Source of the DNA: Desulfobacterales bacterium C00003106
GTDB lineage: Bacteria; Desulfobacterota; Desulfobacteria; Desulfobacterales; C00003106
Length of the DNA stretch: 7,706 nucleotides
Direction: 5' to 3'
NCBI GenBank assembly: GCA_001751015.1
Contig: MAXM01000083.1
Span: 1-7,706 of the forward strand
Both the position numbers and the translations under genes were made by a program. Shown piece by piece: positions 1 through 5,809 of the stretch (position 1 is its first letter; each line of letters starts with the position of its first letter). The notes beneath the pieces were generated by a model. The model did no database searches and was not told where the DNA came from. It saw only the letters and a list, made by a program, of their open reading frames with translations.

Positions 1-2
1 AT

Positions 3-254
3 CCAAGAGTATCAAAAGTTACTGCGATAGATGATTATAGGTTGCAGATTGTCTTCACGAGTGGCGAACGTGGTATTTACGATTGCACTCATTTACTTAA
101 TTTCGGTGTCTTCACGGAATTAAAGGACAAGAATTATTTTAATCAGGTAAGACCTTGCCATGGCACAGTAGCATGGCCAAATGAACAAGACATTTGTCCG
201 GATACACTCTATCTTGATTCTGAGAAGAAAAATGCCCAACAAAATAAGGATTAG
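3..254 (+). CDS. DUF2442 domain protein, 5' end outside window
   Basis: The reading frame is already open at the left edge. Reading from base 3 gives residues beginning PRVSKVTAIDDYRL, which matches the usual DUF2442 N-terminus (a few residues, then a V-x-x-(L/I)-D-x-Y-x-L strand). Only one or two codons including the start are therefore probably missing. The TTG at 42 is an internal leucine codon, not the start. The C-terminal half carries the family signature: an F-x-E-L-K-D-x-x-Y-F-x-x-V segment, then GTVAWPN, DICPDTLY and a TAG stop at 252-254. The visible 83 residues fit the family's usual 80-90. DUF2442 proteins are small and soluble and are often encoded next to a DUF4160 protein, in what has been proposed to be a toxin-antitoxin-like pair. 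Such a partner would lie upstream, outside the window. The biochemical function is unknown; family assignment is confident. Confidence 0.85.
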   Translation, partial: PRVSKVTAIDDYRLQIVFTSGERGIYDCTHLLNFGVFTELKDKNYFNQVRPCHGTVAWPNEQDICPDTLYLDSEKKNAQQNKD

Positions 255-255
255 A

Positions 256-277
256 GCTGAGTCGAAGGCTCGGTTTT
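256..277 (+). terminator. Possible weak Rho-independent terminator after DUF2442 gene
   Basis: Directly after the TAG stop, GCTGAG (256-261) can pair with CTCGGT (269-274) around a 7-base loop. The stem uses G-U pairs at its base and is followed by a four-T run at 274-277. Position is right for a terminator, but the stem is short and the T-tract minimal. Confidence 0.35.
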
Positions 278-369
278 AATTCATGGCTCAAGAAGCCCGG
301 TTTAATAAACTCCGTTTGATTTTGGCATAGTTCTGGCTACTAGACTCCGTCCCAGAAGTTCTGCATACA

Positions 370-645
370 TTATTGGCAATTTAAAATCCGCTGAGATATA
401 ATCATATATTTTTTTATGGGTGAAAGTTCACTCCGGGTGTAAAAGAGAAACGTATAAGAGAGTGAGGTCAGAAAGAGAAGAATATAATAAGCTGTTTTTG
501 AAATCTCAGAAATAAAATTACCGTAAAGCATGTTCAGAAACAGGTTTGTATGAATCTTTACCCCGCTGATGTAACCAAACAAGGGGACAAGCTTCATATC
601 CCCAAGTCCGGCAGCAGTGGCGGCTATGAACACGATCTTGTCACA
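370..645 (-). pseudogene. CHASE2 sensor-domain fragment (truncated remnant)
   Basis: The minus frame reads CDKIVFIAATAAGLGDMKLV, then PLFGYISGVKIHTNLFLN and MLYGNFI. This matches the conserved C-terminal core of extracytoplasmic CHASE2 domains: DKIV-x-IGATA-x-GLGD, PL, then PGV-x-(I/V)-HAN and a NLL-x-G-(D/N)-FI end. A hydrophobic stretch (about YYILLFLTSLSYTFLFY) follows, as expected for the membrane helices after CHASE2. Intact relatives are several hundred residues long and end in an adenylate/guanylate cyclase, GGDEF or kinase domain. Here only about 90 residues remain. The 5' part is missing, replaced just upstream of the DKIV motif by sequence unlike CHASE2, and the frame stops at 370 without an output domain. 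A GTG at 679-681 would prepend a proline-rich tract and has no good ribosome site, so I treat this as a pseudogene. A run of seven T (409-415) is a likely frameshift point; the shifted frame stays open to 302 but shows no cyclase motif I recognise. Confidence 0.65.
373..402 (+). promoter_or_regulatory. Sigma-70-like promoter match, plus strand
   Basis: TTGGCA (373-378, five of six to the -35 consensus) is followed after 18 bases by TATAAT (397-402, perfect -10). No convincing plus-strand gene lies downstream. A transcript would run antisense to the CHASE2 remnant and then toward the outer-membrane protein gene. The region is AT-rich, so a chance match is quite possible. Confidence 0.35.
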
Positions 646-689
646 AAATGGGAGTGGGAAAGGCTGCGGGTGAGGGCGCACAGTCTACC

Positions 690-1235
690 CTAAAAATAGA
701 ATGAAGCTTTCAGGAAAGGCGTAAAGGTTCTCAGATAGCAGGTTGGACCAAGCTGCAACTTGGCCTGAGCTTCAGCACTTATAGAGAATTCCTTGGTTAC
801 AAAGAATTCAGCGCCCAACCCGGCCAAAACAAGAAAGCCGAAACCATCTTCGTTTCTTAAGTCGTAGTAATCTCCTGTCTTATAAGATAGAGTCCCTCCC
901 CCCTTAACATAAGGAGAGATCCTTTTCTTAGACAAATAGTAAACATAGGCGGCAGAGACTTCCGTAGCAAAAGCGTCTTGCTGGTTCTCACTACTGTTCT
1001 GTTCCTGAGCATTGAACAGAAGCCCACATTCCAGAGCGGAATTGTTTGTATAAAAGTACTTGCCACCTATCCATCCTGAATCTGAATCAGGTATTGCAAC
1101 GTCCAAAGAGAAAGCCCCTGACTGCAATGAAGTCTCTCCCGTCGTAACTCGTGATACCGGGGACGTCTCTTCTCCGGCAAATGCAGCGCCGGAGAACATA
1201 ATTACAAGAACAAGAACACATGAAAATCTCTTCAT
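690..1235 (-). CDS. Small outer-membrane beta-barrel protein (opacity/OMP_b-brl type)
   Basis: A 181-residue protein with a clear Sec signal peptide: KR near the N-terminus, a hydrophobic core at about residues 6-15, and a signal peptidase I site AFA|GEE after residue 20. The mature part of about 161 residues is rich in alternating aromatic/small residues suited to amphipathic strands (for example YFYTNNSALECGLLF, AAYVYYLSKKRISPYVKGGG, LAGLGAEFFVTKEFSIS). It ends ASFYF with a terminal phenylalanine, the usual C-terminal signal for BAM-assembled barrels. Size and pattern fit eight-stranded barrels of the OMP_b-brl/OmpW-like superfamily, so it should lie in the outer membrane. Its ligand or role cannot be read from sequence. 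The ATG is preceded by a strong purine-rich ribosome site (GGGGG at 1240-1244). It lies 93 bases downstream of the TRL lipoprotein gene on the same strand, suggesting one envelope operon. It stops at 690, next to the CHASE2 remnant. Confidence 0.75.
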   Translation of the reverse strand: MKRFSCVLVLVIMFSGAAFAGEETSPVSRVTTGETSLQSGAFSLDVAIPDSDSGWIGGKYFYTNNSALECGLLFNAQEQNSSENQQDAFATEVSAAYVYYLSKKRISPYVKGGGTLSYKTGDYYDLRNEDGFGFLVLAGLGAEFFVTKEFSISAEAQAKLQLGPTCYLRTFTPFLKASFYF

Positions 1236-1328
1236 TTTTCCCCCTTTTATTTAAAGAACCGCCGTTCTTGGCATTACAGAAAAAAAAGAATCAAAAGAAG
1301 GTGTCGGCGCCCGCAGAATACCGCCTCA

Positions 1329-1643
1329 CTATTCCCCGTAAACCGTTGTTGTGTAGACTCCGTAAATGCCGAGTATGTTTTTTGCGTTCCAATCTATATG
1401 GTGAATTACTTGTATACCGCCGTCTTTCATAGCCGCTTCGATACTTGCATCGCCAGTTGCGACAAGGCCCAGAATGGAAACGCATTCAGAAGTGCCCGTC
1501 TTAAGAGACTGGGATCCACTGGTTGCTTGACAGGGCAGTTGAACTTCCGTGTAAGCCAATCCTATAGGAAAAGGAGTTGCGCATCCTGCGAGGAACGACA
1601 TAACCGCCACAATCGCCACTGTTACCATCACTTTTTTCTTCAT
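1329..1643 (-). CDS. TRL-family lipoprotein
   Basis: A 104-residue protein. The ATG at 1641-1643 is chosen over upstream in-frame codons because it has an AAGGAGAC ribosome site at proper spacing and begins an ideal lipoprotein signal: MKKK, a hydrophobic segment, then lipobox LAGC with Cys21 as the lipidation site. Residue +2 is Ala, so by the Lol rule it would be sorted to the outer membrane. The mature part carries the hallmarks of the TRL-like family (PF13146): P-x-G-L-x-YT near residues 26-32, KTG-x-x-x-C (48-54), SILGL-VATGDASIEAA (56-71), GGI (75-77), and a C-terminal NILGIYGVYTTTVYGE. Cys38 and Cys54 could form a disulfide. Family members are small envelope proteins with no established biochemical role. 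It is the first gene of a probable two-gene unit with the barrel protein. A palindromic repeat begins only 25 bases upstream of the start codon. Confidence 0.85.
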   Translation of the reverse strand: MKKKVMVTVAIVAVMSFLAGCATPFPIGLAYTEVQLPCQATSGSQSLKTGTSECVSILGLVATGDASIEAAMKDGGIQVIHHIDWNAKNILGIYGVYTTTVYGE

Positions 1644-1648
1644 AGAGT

Positions 1649-1656
1649 GTCTCCTT
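1649..1656 (-). promoter_or_regulatory. Ribosome binding site that fixes the TRL lipoprotein start
   Basis: Read on the minus strand this is AAGGAGAC, five bases before the ATG at 1643. It decides the start in favour of the MKKK signal peptide rather than a 12-residue N-terminal extension that would run into the repeat upstream. Confidence 0.75.
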
Positions 1657-1667
1657 GTTTTGTGGTA

Positions 1668-1848
1668 AGGGCTCGGCAAGAAACAACTTGGTAGAATTTG
1701 CGCCCGAATTTGCCGTCGATTTAATCGATCTGATTGAGTAAAACCGCAGGAATAGCGAGCTATTTCGAGGACTTTTGCGATTGAAGATCGGTTAAAGATA
1801 TGGTGAAGTCGGGATGCAAAAATGCCAAGTTGTTTCTTGCCGAGCCCT
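1668..1848. repeat. Palindromic MITE-like element, copy A (181 bp)
   Basis: The first 24 bases (1668-1691, beginning AGGGCTCGGCAAG) are a perfect inverted repeat of 1825-1848. Between them, most of the two halves also pair imperfectly: for example TTTGCGCCCGA on the left has the counterpart TTTGCATCCCGA in the reverse complement of the right half. At the exact centre, 1751-1764, is AATAGC-GA-GCTATT. The element has no transposase. Its left end lies 12 bases beyond the TRL gene's ribosome site, so its sequence must lie in or just before that gene's leader. I see no certain target-site duplication. It shares the terminal and central plan of the elements at 2001-2182 and 7501-7658, although most of the sequence differs. 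Whether it moves by a transposase or arose as a REP-type repeat cannot be told here. Confidence 0.8.
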
Positions 1849-2000
1849 CAACCTCGTATAAAATGCGGGCACCAACTCCATCATCAAATTTAACAATATC
1901 ATAAGGCAAGGGTTTTGGCAAAGGGTTAGGGATTTATCTTGCTTCAAACGATTGGACTTGTCCGGGCGGTATGTGGTATAGGAGCGTTTGAAAAACGTTA
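1849..2000. other. Gene-free spacer between two palindromic elements
   Basis: These 152 bases contain no convincing coding region. Short open frames exist on the minus strand, but none has a ribosome site or a family I recognise, and they run into the flanking repeats. It may be a scar of an older gene. I see no promoter or terminator I would defend. Confidence 0.4.
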
Positions 2001-2182
2001 AGGAACGGGGACGAAATAACTTCCGCAACTATGCATCACAGCTTCAGGCCACCTTTGCCCGATCTCAAATCCCAAAAGCATCAAAATAGCTTGCTATTCC
2101 ATCAACTTTTGTGATTTGAGATCAAACAAATTTGACCCAAATCTATGCGCCTGCCTGGGAAAGTTATTTCGTCTCCGTTCCT
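2001..2182. repeat. Palindromic MITE-like element, copy B (182 bp)
   Basis: The outer arms 2001-2022 and 2161-2182 are 22-base inverted repeats with one mismatch, beginning AGGAACGGGGACGAAATAAC on the left. A nested, concentric inner stem pairs 2061-2078 with 2106-2123 (17 of 18). At the centre, 2085-2098, is AATAGC-TT-GCTATT. Bases 2001-2047 recur with a single mismatch at 7660-7706, so this is a dispersed family. It ends 60 bases before the oxidoreductase start codon, so that gene's promoter and leader lie in or beyond the element. No open frame for a transposase exists inside it. Confidence 0.85.
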
Positions 2183-2230
2183 GATGATTTCGCATGAAGT
2201 CTCAACGATTCGACCAATTCCGAACCAGAC

Positions 2231-2236
2231 AGGAGG
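2231..2236 (+). promoter_or_regulatory. Ribosome binding site setting a GTG start for the oxidoreductase
   Basis: A perfect AGGAGG lies six bases before the GTG at 2243. It supports the non-ATG start, which gives the proper short N-terminus before the first strand of the 2Fe-2S ferredoxin domain. Confidence 0.85.
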
Positions 2237-2242
2237 TAAGGC

Positions 2243-5200
2243 GTGTCAGAACAGATTCAACTTATAATAGACGAAAAAAAAGTTTCGGCAAAATCCGGAA
2301 CGACTATCCTTGCGGCAGCAGAGGATGCCGGGATCAAGATCCCCACTCTCTGTTTTCAGGAGCACTTGAAACCTCTTGGCCGCTGCCGTATCTGTGTTGC
2401 GGAGATTGAGGGCCGGGAGCGGCTGGTCACGTCGTGCGTCATGAAGGTCAAGCAGGGAATGGTTGTTCATACGGATTCCGAGCGGGTTCGCCAGGCGCGG
2501 CGCAACAGACTCGAACTAATCCTGTCCAAGCACTACGGCGATTGCGTGGCCCCGTGCCATCTGACATGCCCTGCCAACGTTGACATCCAGGGATATCTTG
2601 CTCTGCTTGCCAATGGTCATTACTTGGACGCCCTCAGCCTTGTCAAGGAACGGTGCCCCATGCCGCTCGTTATCGGCCGCGTATGTCCGCATCCGTGCGA
2701 GACCGCGTGCCGCCGCCAGTGTGTTGATGAACCGGTCTGTGTCAACTATTCAAAGCGCTTCCTCGCTGATTATGAACGCAAGAACTACAAAAAGCTGATT
2801 CTCTGTCTCCCTGAACCGTCGGGCCACCGGGTCGCCGTAGTGGGAGGCGGACCGGCCGGTCTTTCTGTGGCATACTATTTGAGACAGATGGGACATGAGG
2901 CAACCATATTTGAGGCCAAGCCTGAACTGGGCGGACAGTTGCGCTATGGGATACCCTCCTACCGGCTCCCGAGACATATCCTTGACCTTGAAATCGAATC
3001 GATCCTGCATCTGGGGATTGAGGCAAGAACCAATGTTGTAATGGGAAGGGATTTCACGTGCGAGAGTCTCATGTCAGATGGTTACGGCGCTATCTTTCTC
3101 GGCATGGGATGCTGGGGTGCGCGCAGGATGGGAGTGCCCGGAGAAGACCTGAACGGGGTCCTTGAAGGGACCTCTTTTTTGACCGACCTTTCCCTCGGCA
3201 ACAAGGTTGAACTCGGGGACAAGGTGATCGTTATCGGCGGAGGCAACAGCGCCATTGATGCGGCCCGCACCGCCCTGCGAATGGGGGCAAGGGATGTGGC
3301 CATCTACTATCGCAGGTCCCGTGTGGAGATGCCCGCCCTCGCAGTGGAGGTAGATGCAGCGGAAGAAGAAGGGATATCGATCAATATACTGGTCGCTCCC
3401 TCCCGGCTGATCGGCGAAAACGGCCGGTTAAAGCAGCTCGAATACATCCGTATGGAATTGAGCGAAAAGGATGCAAGCGGCAGGAGGCGTCCGGTGCCGG
3501 TGCCGGGATCCGAGGCTGTCGTGGACGTTGACAACGTGATTGCCGCTATCGGCCAGGTCACGGATCTGGCCGGACTCCAGAACGATGAGCTTGGCAAGGC
3601 CATAGACACGACGCGCTGGGGGACGATTGTGGGTCATCCCCGCACGCTCCAGACCAATGAAGTTGGGATCTTTACAGGAGGAGACGTCTATACCGGGCCA
3701 AGGACCGTGGTGTCCGCCCTTGCTGCCGGGAGGTGTGCGGCCCACGCCATTGATCTTTTTTTGCGTAAAGAACCTGTCAAGGCCCCTGCAAAACCGTTTA
3801 ACATCAGTAAAGGTCCGATAGAAACGGTCGATTTCAGGAACTTCATGGATTTTGCAAAGAAACCAAGAGCTAAAATGCCGGAGCTTCCAACCATGGCCCG
3901 GCGCAATAACTTTGAAGAAGTCGAACTCGGTTTTTCGGAAGAGACAGCGCTTGAAGAGGCAAAGCGTTGTCTTTCGTGCGGCTGTGTTGATGCCTTTGAA
4001 TGTAAATTACGGAAATACGCTACCGAATATGGCGTGGATATCTCAGGCATCGATGTATGGCAGGAAAAGAAGTTTGAAATCGATGAGCATCATCCGTATA
4101 TTATTGTTGATCCAAACAAGTGTATCGGGTGCAGGCGATGCGTGCGCAACTGTGCCGAATACCAGTGTTGTGACGCCATAACACTCGAGGCATTAGAACA
4201 CGATCACGATGGAAAGGTCTTGTTTTACGGGCCGCAGATCAACATCAACGCATGTCTCTCCTGCGGTCTGTGTGTCACAAATTGCCCGACCGGGGCCCTT
4301 GTTGAAAAGACACAAAAGCGACCGGGACCCTTTCGCTTGGAGACCACGGCCACTACATGCGCCGTTTGCGGGTGCGGGTGTGAACTGATATTAAACCATG
4401 TGAGCAGCGACCTGATCAAGGTAACTTCAGACCTGAACAGGAAACCGAACTACGGACACCTCTGCGTTGAGGGGAAATTTCGATACATGGATTCGAGGGG
4501 GAGAAAGCTGGTGGAAACCCCGTTGATTAAGCAAAACGGGCACTTTGTCCCCACAGGCTGGGATGAGGCGATCTCATATCTATCCCAGCGGATCAAGACA
4601 TTGCAAAAGGCTGATACGCATACAAGGTTTGCAGGGCTTGCCACGCCAAAGTGCACCAATGAAGAGGGATATCTCTTTCAGAAATTCATGAGAGCGGTAC
4701 TGAAAACACCTGACATCGACTTTTTTGGCAGTCCGTCAGATGCAGACATCTCTCCTGAAATCCTTTCAATGCTTTCTGTGACCGGCGACTACCGGACCAT
4801 CGAAGATGCAAGACAGATATTTCTCACAACCGAGGACGTTGCGCGTCCCTATCCTGTGATCGATGCGCTCTGCAGGCGTGCCCGGAGAAAAAACAAGGCA
4901 ACAGTCCAGGTCGTTACAGACACTCTTCCTGCGGTTTCGGAAGGCGCCCCAGCGGTCTTCCTCTATTCAAGGGAGATTTTCAAATGGGATTCCGACAAGC
5001 TCCAAGAACTGCTTGCCCTCAGAGACCAGGGAACCCTGCACCTTGTCCCGCTGGTGTTTACCGGAAACGGCAGAGGTCTCTTTGAACAAGGTCTTTTCCC
5101 GAGCCTCTATCCCGGACAGAGGAGGATTGACGATCCTGACGCGCAGAAAGAGATTGAGAACGCATGGCGCGTCACGCTGCCTCAAGGGCCCGGATATTCG

Positions 5201-5578
5201 TGCAGCAGAATCCTGGAGAAATCCGTGACCGGCGGTATCCGGGGGATCTATCTGATGGGAGAAATTCCGGAATCGATCGAACAGGACAAAGATATCAGGA
5301 ACGCCCTTTTGAAGGCGGAGTTTCTTGTAGCGCAAACGCCTTACCGTTCACGAATATTGAATAACGCGGAGGTCATTCTTCCGCCGCTCCGTATCGAGGA
5401 ATCCGAGGGAACAGTTACAAACATCGAGGGAAGGACAAGCTCTATTTCAATTCCTCCCGCTCTCCGCGGAAGCGGGAGGCCTGGATGGGAAATCATAGCG
5501 CAGATCTCAACGCTCATGGGATATCCGATGGCATATAAGAGTGTGAACGAAGTTACAGAAGAGTTCTCGGGGCGGTAA
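2243..5578 (+). CDS. Multidomain FAD/iron-sulfur oxidoreductase (NuoG/SfrA-like and GltD/SfrB-like fusion)
   Basis: This 1111-residue cytoplasmic protein has no signal peptide. Domains in order: an N-terminal 2Fe-2S ferredoxin with Cys37, Cys48, Cys51 and Cys65; a GltD-type Fe-S/FAD domain from about 97 to 510, with Cys101/105/109 and Cys138/148/152/156/160, FAD site VGGGPAGL (200-207), a second dinucleotide site IGGGNSAIDAA (331-341) followed by YYRRSRVEMPA (355-365), and TGGDVYTGPRTVV (478-490) closing the FAD fold; a cysteine-rich linker (577-587); two 4Fe-4S motifs (Cys627/630/633/637 and Cys671/674/677/681); a Mo/W-type 4Fe-4S motif C-x2-C-x3-C-x27-C (706, 709, 713, 741); and a shortened molybdopterin oxidoreductase-like region to the end. 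The YRRSR segment is typical of NADPH binding in GltD. Formate dehydrogenases have a Sec/Cys-His segment soon after CTNEE-x-Y; here (804-834) it is absent, so the last domain is probably structural, as in NuoG. The likely role is NAD(P)H-linked electron transfer to or from ferredoxin, a hydrogenase, a formate dehydrogenase or another partner; the partner is not visible. SfrA plus SfrB of Geobacter together carry similar modules. Confidence 0.88.
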   Translation: MSEQIQLIIDEKKVSAKSGTTILAAAEDAGIKIPTLCFQEHLKPLGRCRICVAEIEGRERLVTSCVMKVKQGMVVHTDSERVRQARRNRLELILSKHYGDCVAPCHLTCPANVDIQGYLALLANGHYLDALSLVKERCPMPLVIGRVCPHPCETACRRQCVDEPVCVNYSKRFLADYERKNYKKLILCLPEPSGHRVAVVGGGPAGLSVAYYLRQMGHEATIFEAKPELGGQLRYGIPSYRLPRHILDLEIESILHLGIEARTNVVMGRDFTCESLMSDGYGAIFLGMGCWGARRMGVPGEDLNGVLEGTSFLTDLSLGNKVELGDKVIVIGGGNSAIDAARTALRMGARDVAIYYRRSRVEMPALAVEVDAAEEEGISINILVAPSRLIGENGRLKQLEYIRMELSEKDASGRRRPVPVPGSEAVVDVDNVIAAIGQVTDLAGLQNDELGKAIDTTRWGTIVGHPRTLQTNEVGIFTGGDVYTGPRTVVSALAAGRCAAHAIDLFLRKEPVKAPAKPFNISKGPIETVDFRNFMDFAKKPRAKMPELPTMARRNNFEEVELGFSEETALEEAKRCLSCGCVDAFECKLRKYATEYGVDISGIDVWQEKKFEIDEHHPYIIVDPNKCIGCRRCVRNCAEYQCCDAITLEALEHDHDGKVLFYGPQININACLSCGLCVTNCPTGALVEKTQKRPGPFRLETTATTCAVCGCGCELILNHVSSDLIKVTSDLNRKPNYGHLCVEGKFRYMDSRGRKLVETPLIKQNGHFVPTGWDEAISYLSQRIKTLQKADTHTRFAGLATPKCTNEEGYLFQKFMRAVLKTPDIDFFGSPSDADISPEILSMLSVTGDYRTIEDARQIFLTTEDVARPYPVIDALCRRARRKNKATVQVVTDTLPAVSEGAPAVFLYSREIFKWDSDKLQELLALRDQGTLHLVPLVFTGNGRGLFEQGLFPSLYPGQRRIDDPDAQKEIENAWRVTLPQGPGYSCSRILEKSVTGGIRGIYLMGEIPESIEQDKDIRNALLKAEFLVAQTPYRSRILNNAEVILPPLRIEESEGTVTNIEGRTSSISIPPALRGSGRPGWEIIAQISTLMGYPMAYKSVNEVTEEFSGR

Positions 5579-5583
5579 ACACC

Positions 5584-5778
5584 ATGTCAATCCGCTTTGT
5601 AGCCCTTGAGCTTTACAGACTGCGCCGGGAAGTGGAAAGCCTTGAGCGGGAAATCGAGACAGTTCCTGTTGCCAGGGAACAGGAATTGTTACAGAAGCTG
5701 CGAAAGCTAAGGAACGGGGACAAGATGAAAAATATCCTGGAAGGGAAAAAAGAGCGCCCCGCCTACCGGAGAAGATAG
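5584..5778 (+). CDS. Small charged coiled-coil protein, conserved hypothetical type
   Basis: A 64-residue protein starting five bases after the oxidoreductase stop; GGGGCGG at 5568-5574 can serve as its ribosome site, so translational coupling is likely. The sequence opens MSIRFVALELYRLRREVESL and continues as one long heptad-patterned helix rich in Glu, Arg, Lys and Leu to about residue 45, ending in a basic tail (PAYRRR). There is no signal peptide, Cys motif or membrane segment. I have the impression of similar short proteins in other Desulfobacterota but cannot name a family. The tight spacing suggests it works with the oxidoreductase, perhaps as an assembly or scaffold factor, but that is inference only. 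Its last codons overlap, on the opposite strand, the likely gltX terminator. Confidence 0.7.
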   Translation: MSIRFVALELYRLRREVESLEREIETVPVAREQELLQKLRKLRNGDKMKNILEGKKERPAYRRR

Positions 5779-5793
5779 AAATAGAAGCGCTCT
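5746..5793 (-). terminator. Probable Rho-independent terminator of gltX
   Basis: On the minus strand, AGAGCGC (5793-5787) pairs perfectly with GCGCTCT (5757-5751), and the T-run continues through 5746. The 29-base loop is long but has GC-rich stretches that could pair internally. It starts 17 bases beyond the gltX stop and overlaps the 3' end of the convergent small gene. The seven-base stem and six-T tail make it plausible rather than certain. Confidence 0.5.
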
Positions 5794-5809
5794 GATGGGG
5801 TTCTTTTAC

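Noticed and set aside
42..44. TTG as start of the DUF2442 gene
   Set aside because: In-frame codons from base 3 encode the conserved N-terminal strand of DUF2442, so TTG is an internal leucine.
679..681. GTG as start codon of an intact 103-residue membrane protein
   Set aside because: There is no ribosome site; the first dozen residues are a low-complexity Pro-rich tract unlike CHASE2 proteins, and the frame lacks both ends of the domain architecture.
550..693. Plus-strand ORF of 47 codons starting ATG at 550
   Set aside because: No ribosome site, no family match, and the opposite strand over the same bases carries the CHASE2 motifs. Its 3' end also overlaps the barrel gene's stop.
1254..1269. 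Hairpin AAGAAC-CGCC-GTTCTT between the TRL and barrel genes as a terminator
   Set aside because: The stem is six pairs and is followed on the minus strand by A/T-mixed sequence without a T-run; it would also split a likely operon. Possibly a processing site, but not supported.
1760..1933. Minus-strand open frame of about 58 codons reading PLPYDIVKFDDGVGARILYE and on into element A
   Set aside because: It looks mildly protein-like but has no start codon context or ribosome site, and it runs through the palindrome to stop in its central motif. I recognise no family; at most it is a gene scar.
1792..2028. Minus-strand ORF of 78 codons crossing the elements at 1668 and 2001
   Set aside because: It is composed of parts of two palindromes and their spacer, with no ribosome site or recognisable domain. 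Its RARQETTW peptide recurs in another frame on the plus strand only because of the inverted repeat.
5708..5721. 14-base exact match (TAAGGAACGGGGAC) to the left end of element B
   Set aside because: It lies within the coiled-coil coding sequence, where the translation fits the heptad pattern, and the similarity stops abruptly. A 14-mer match by chance is not surprising in this length.
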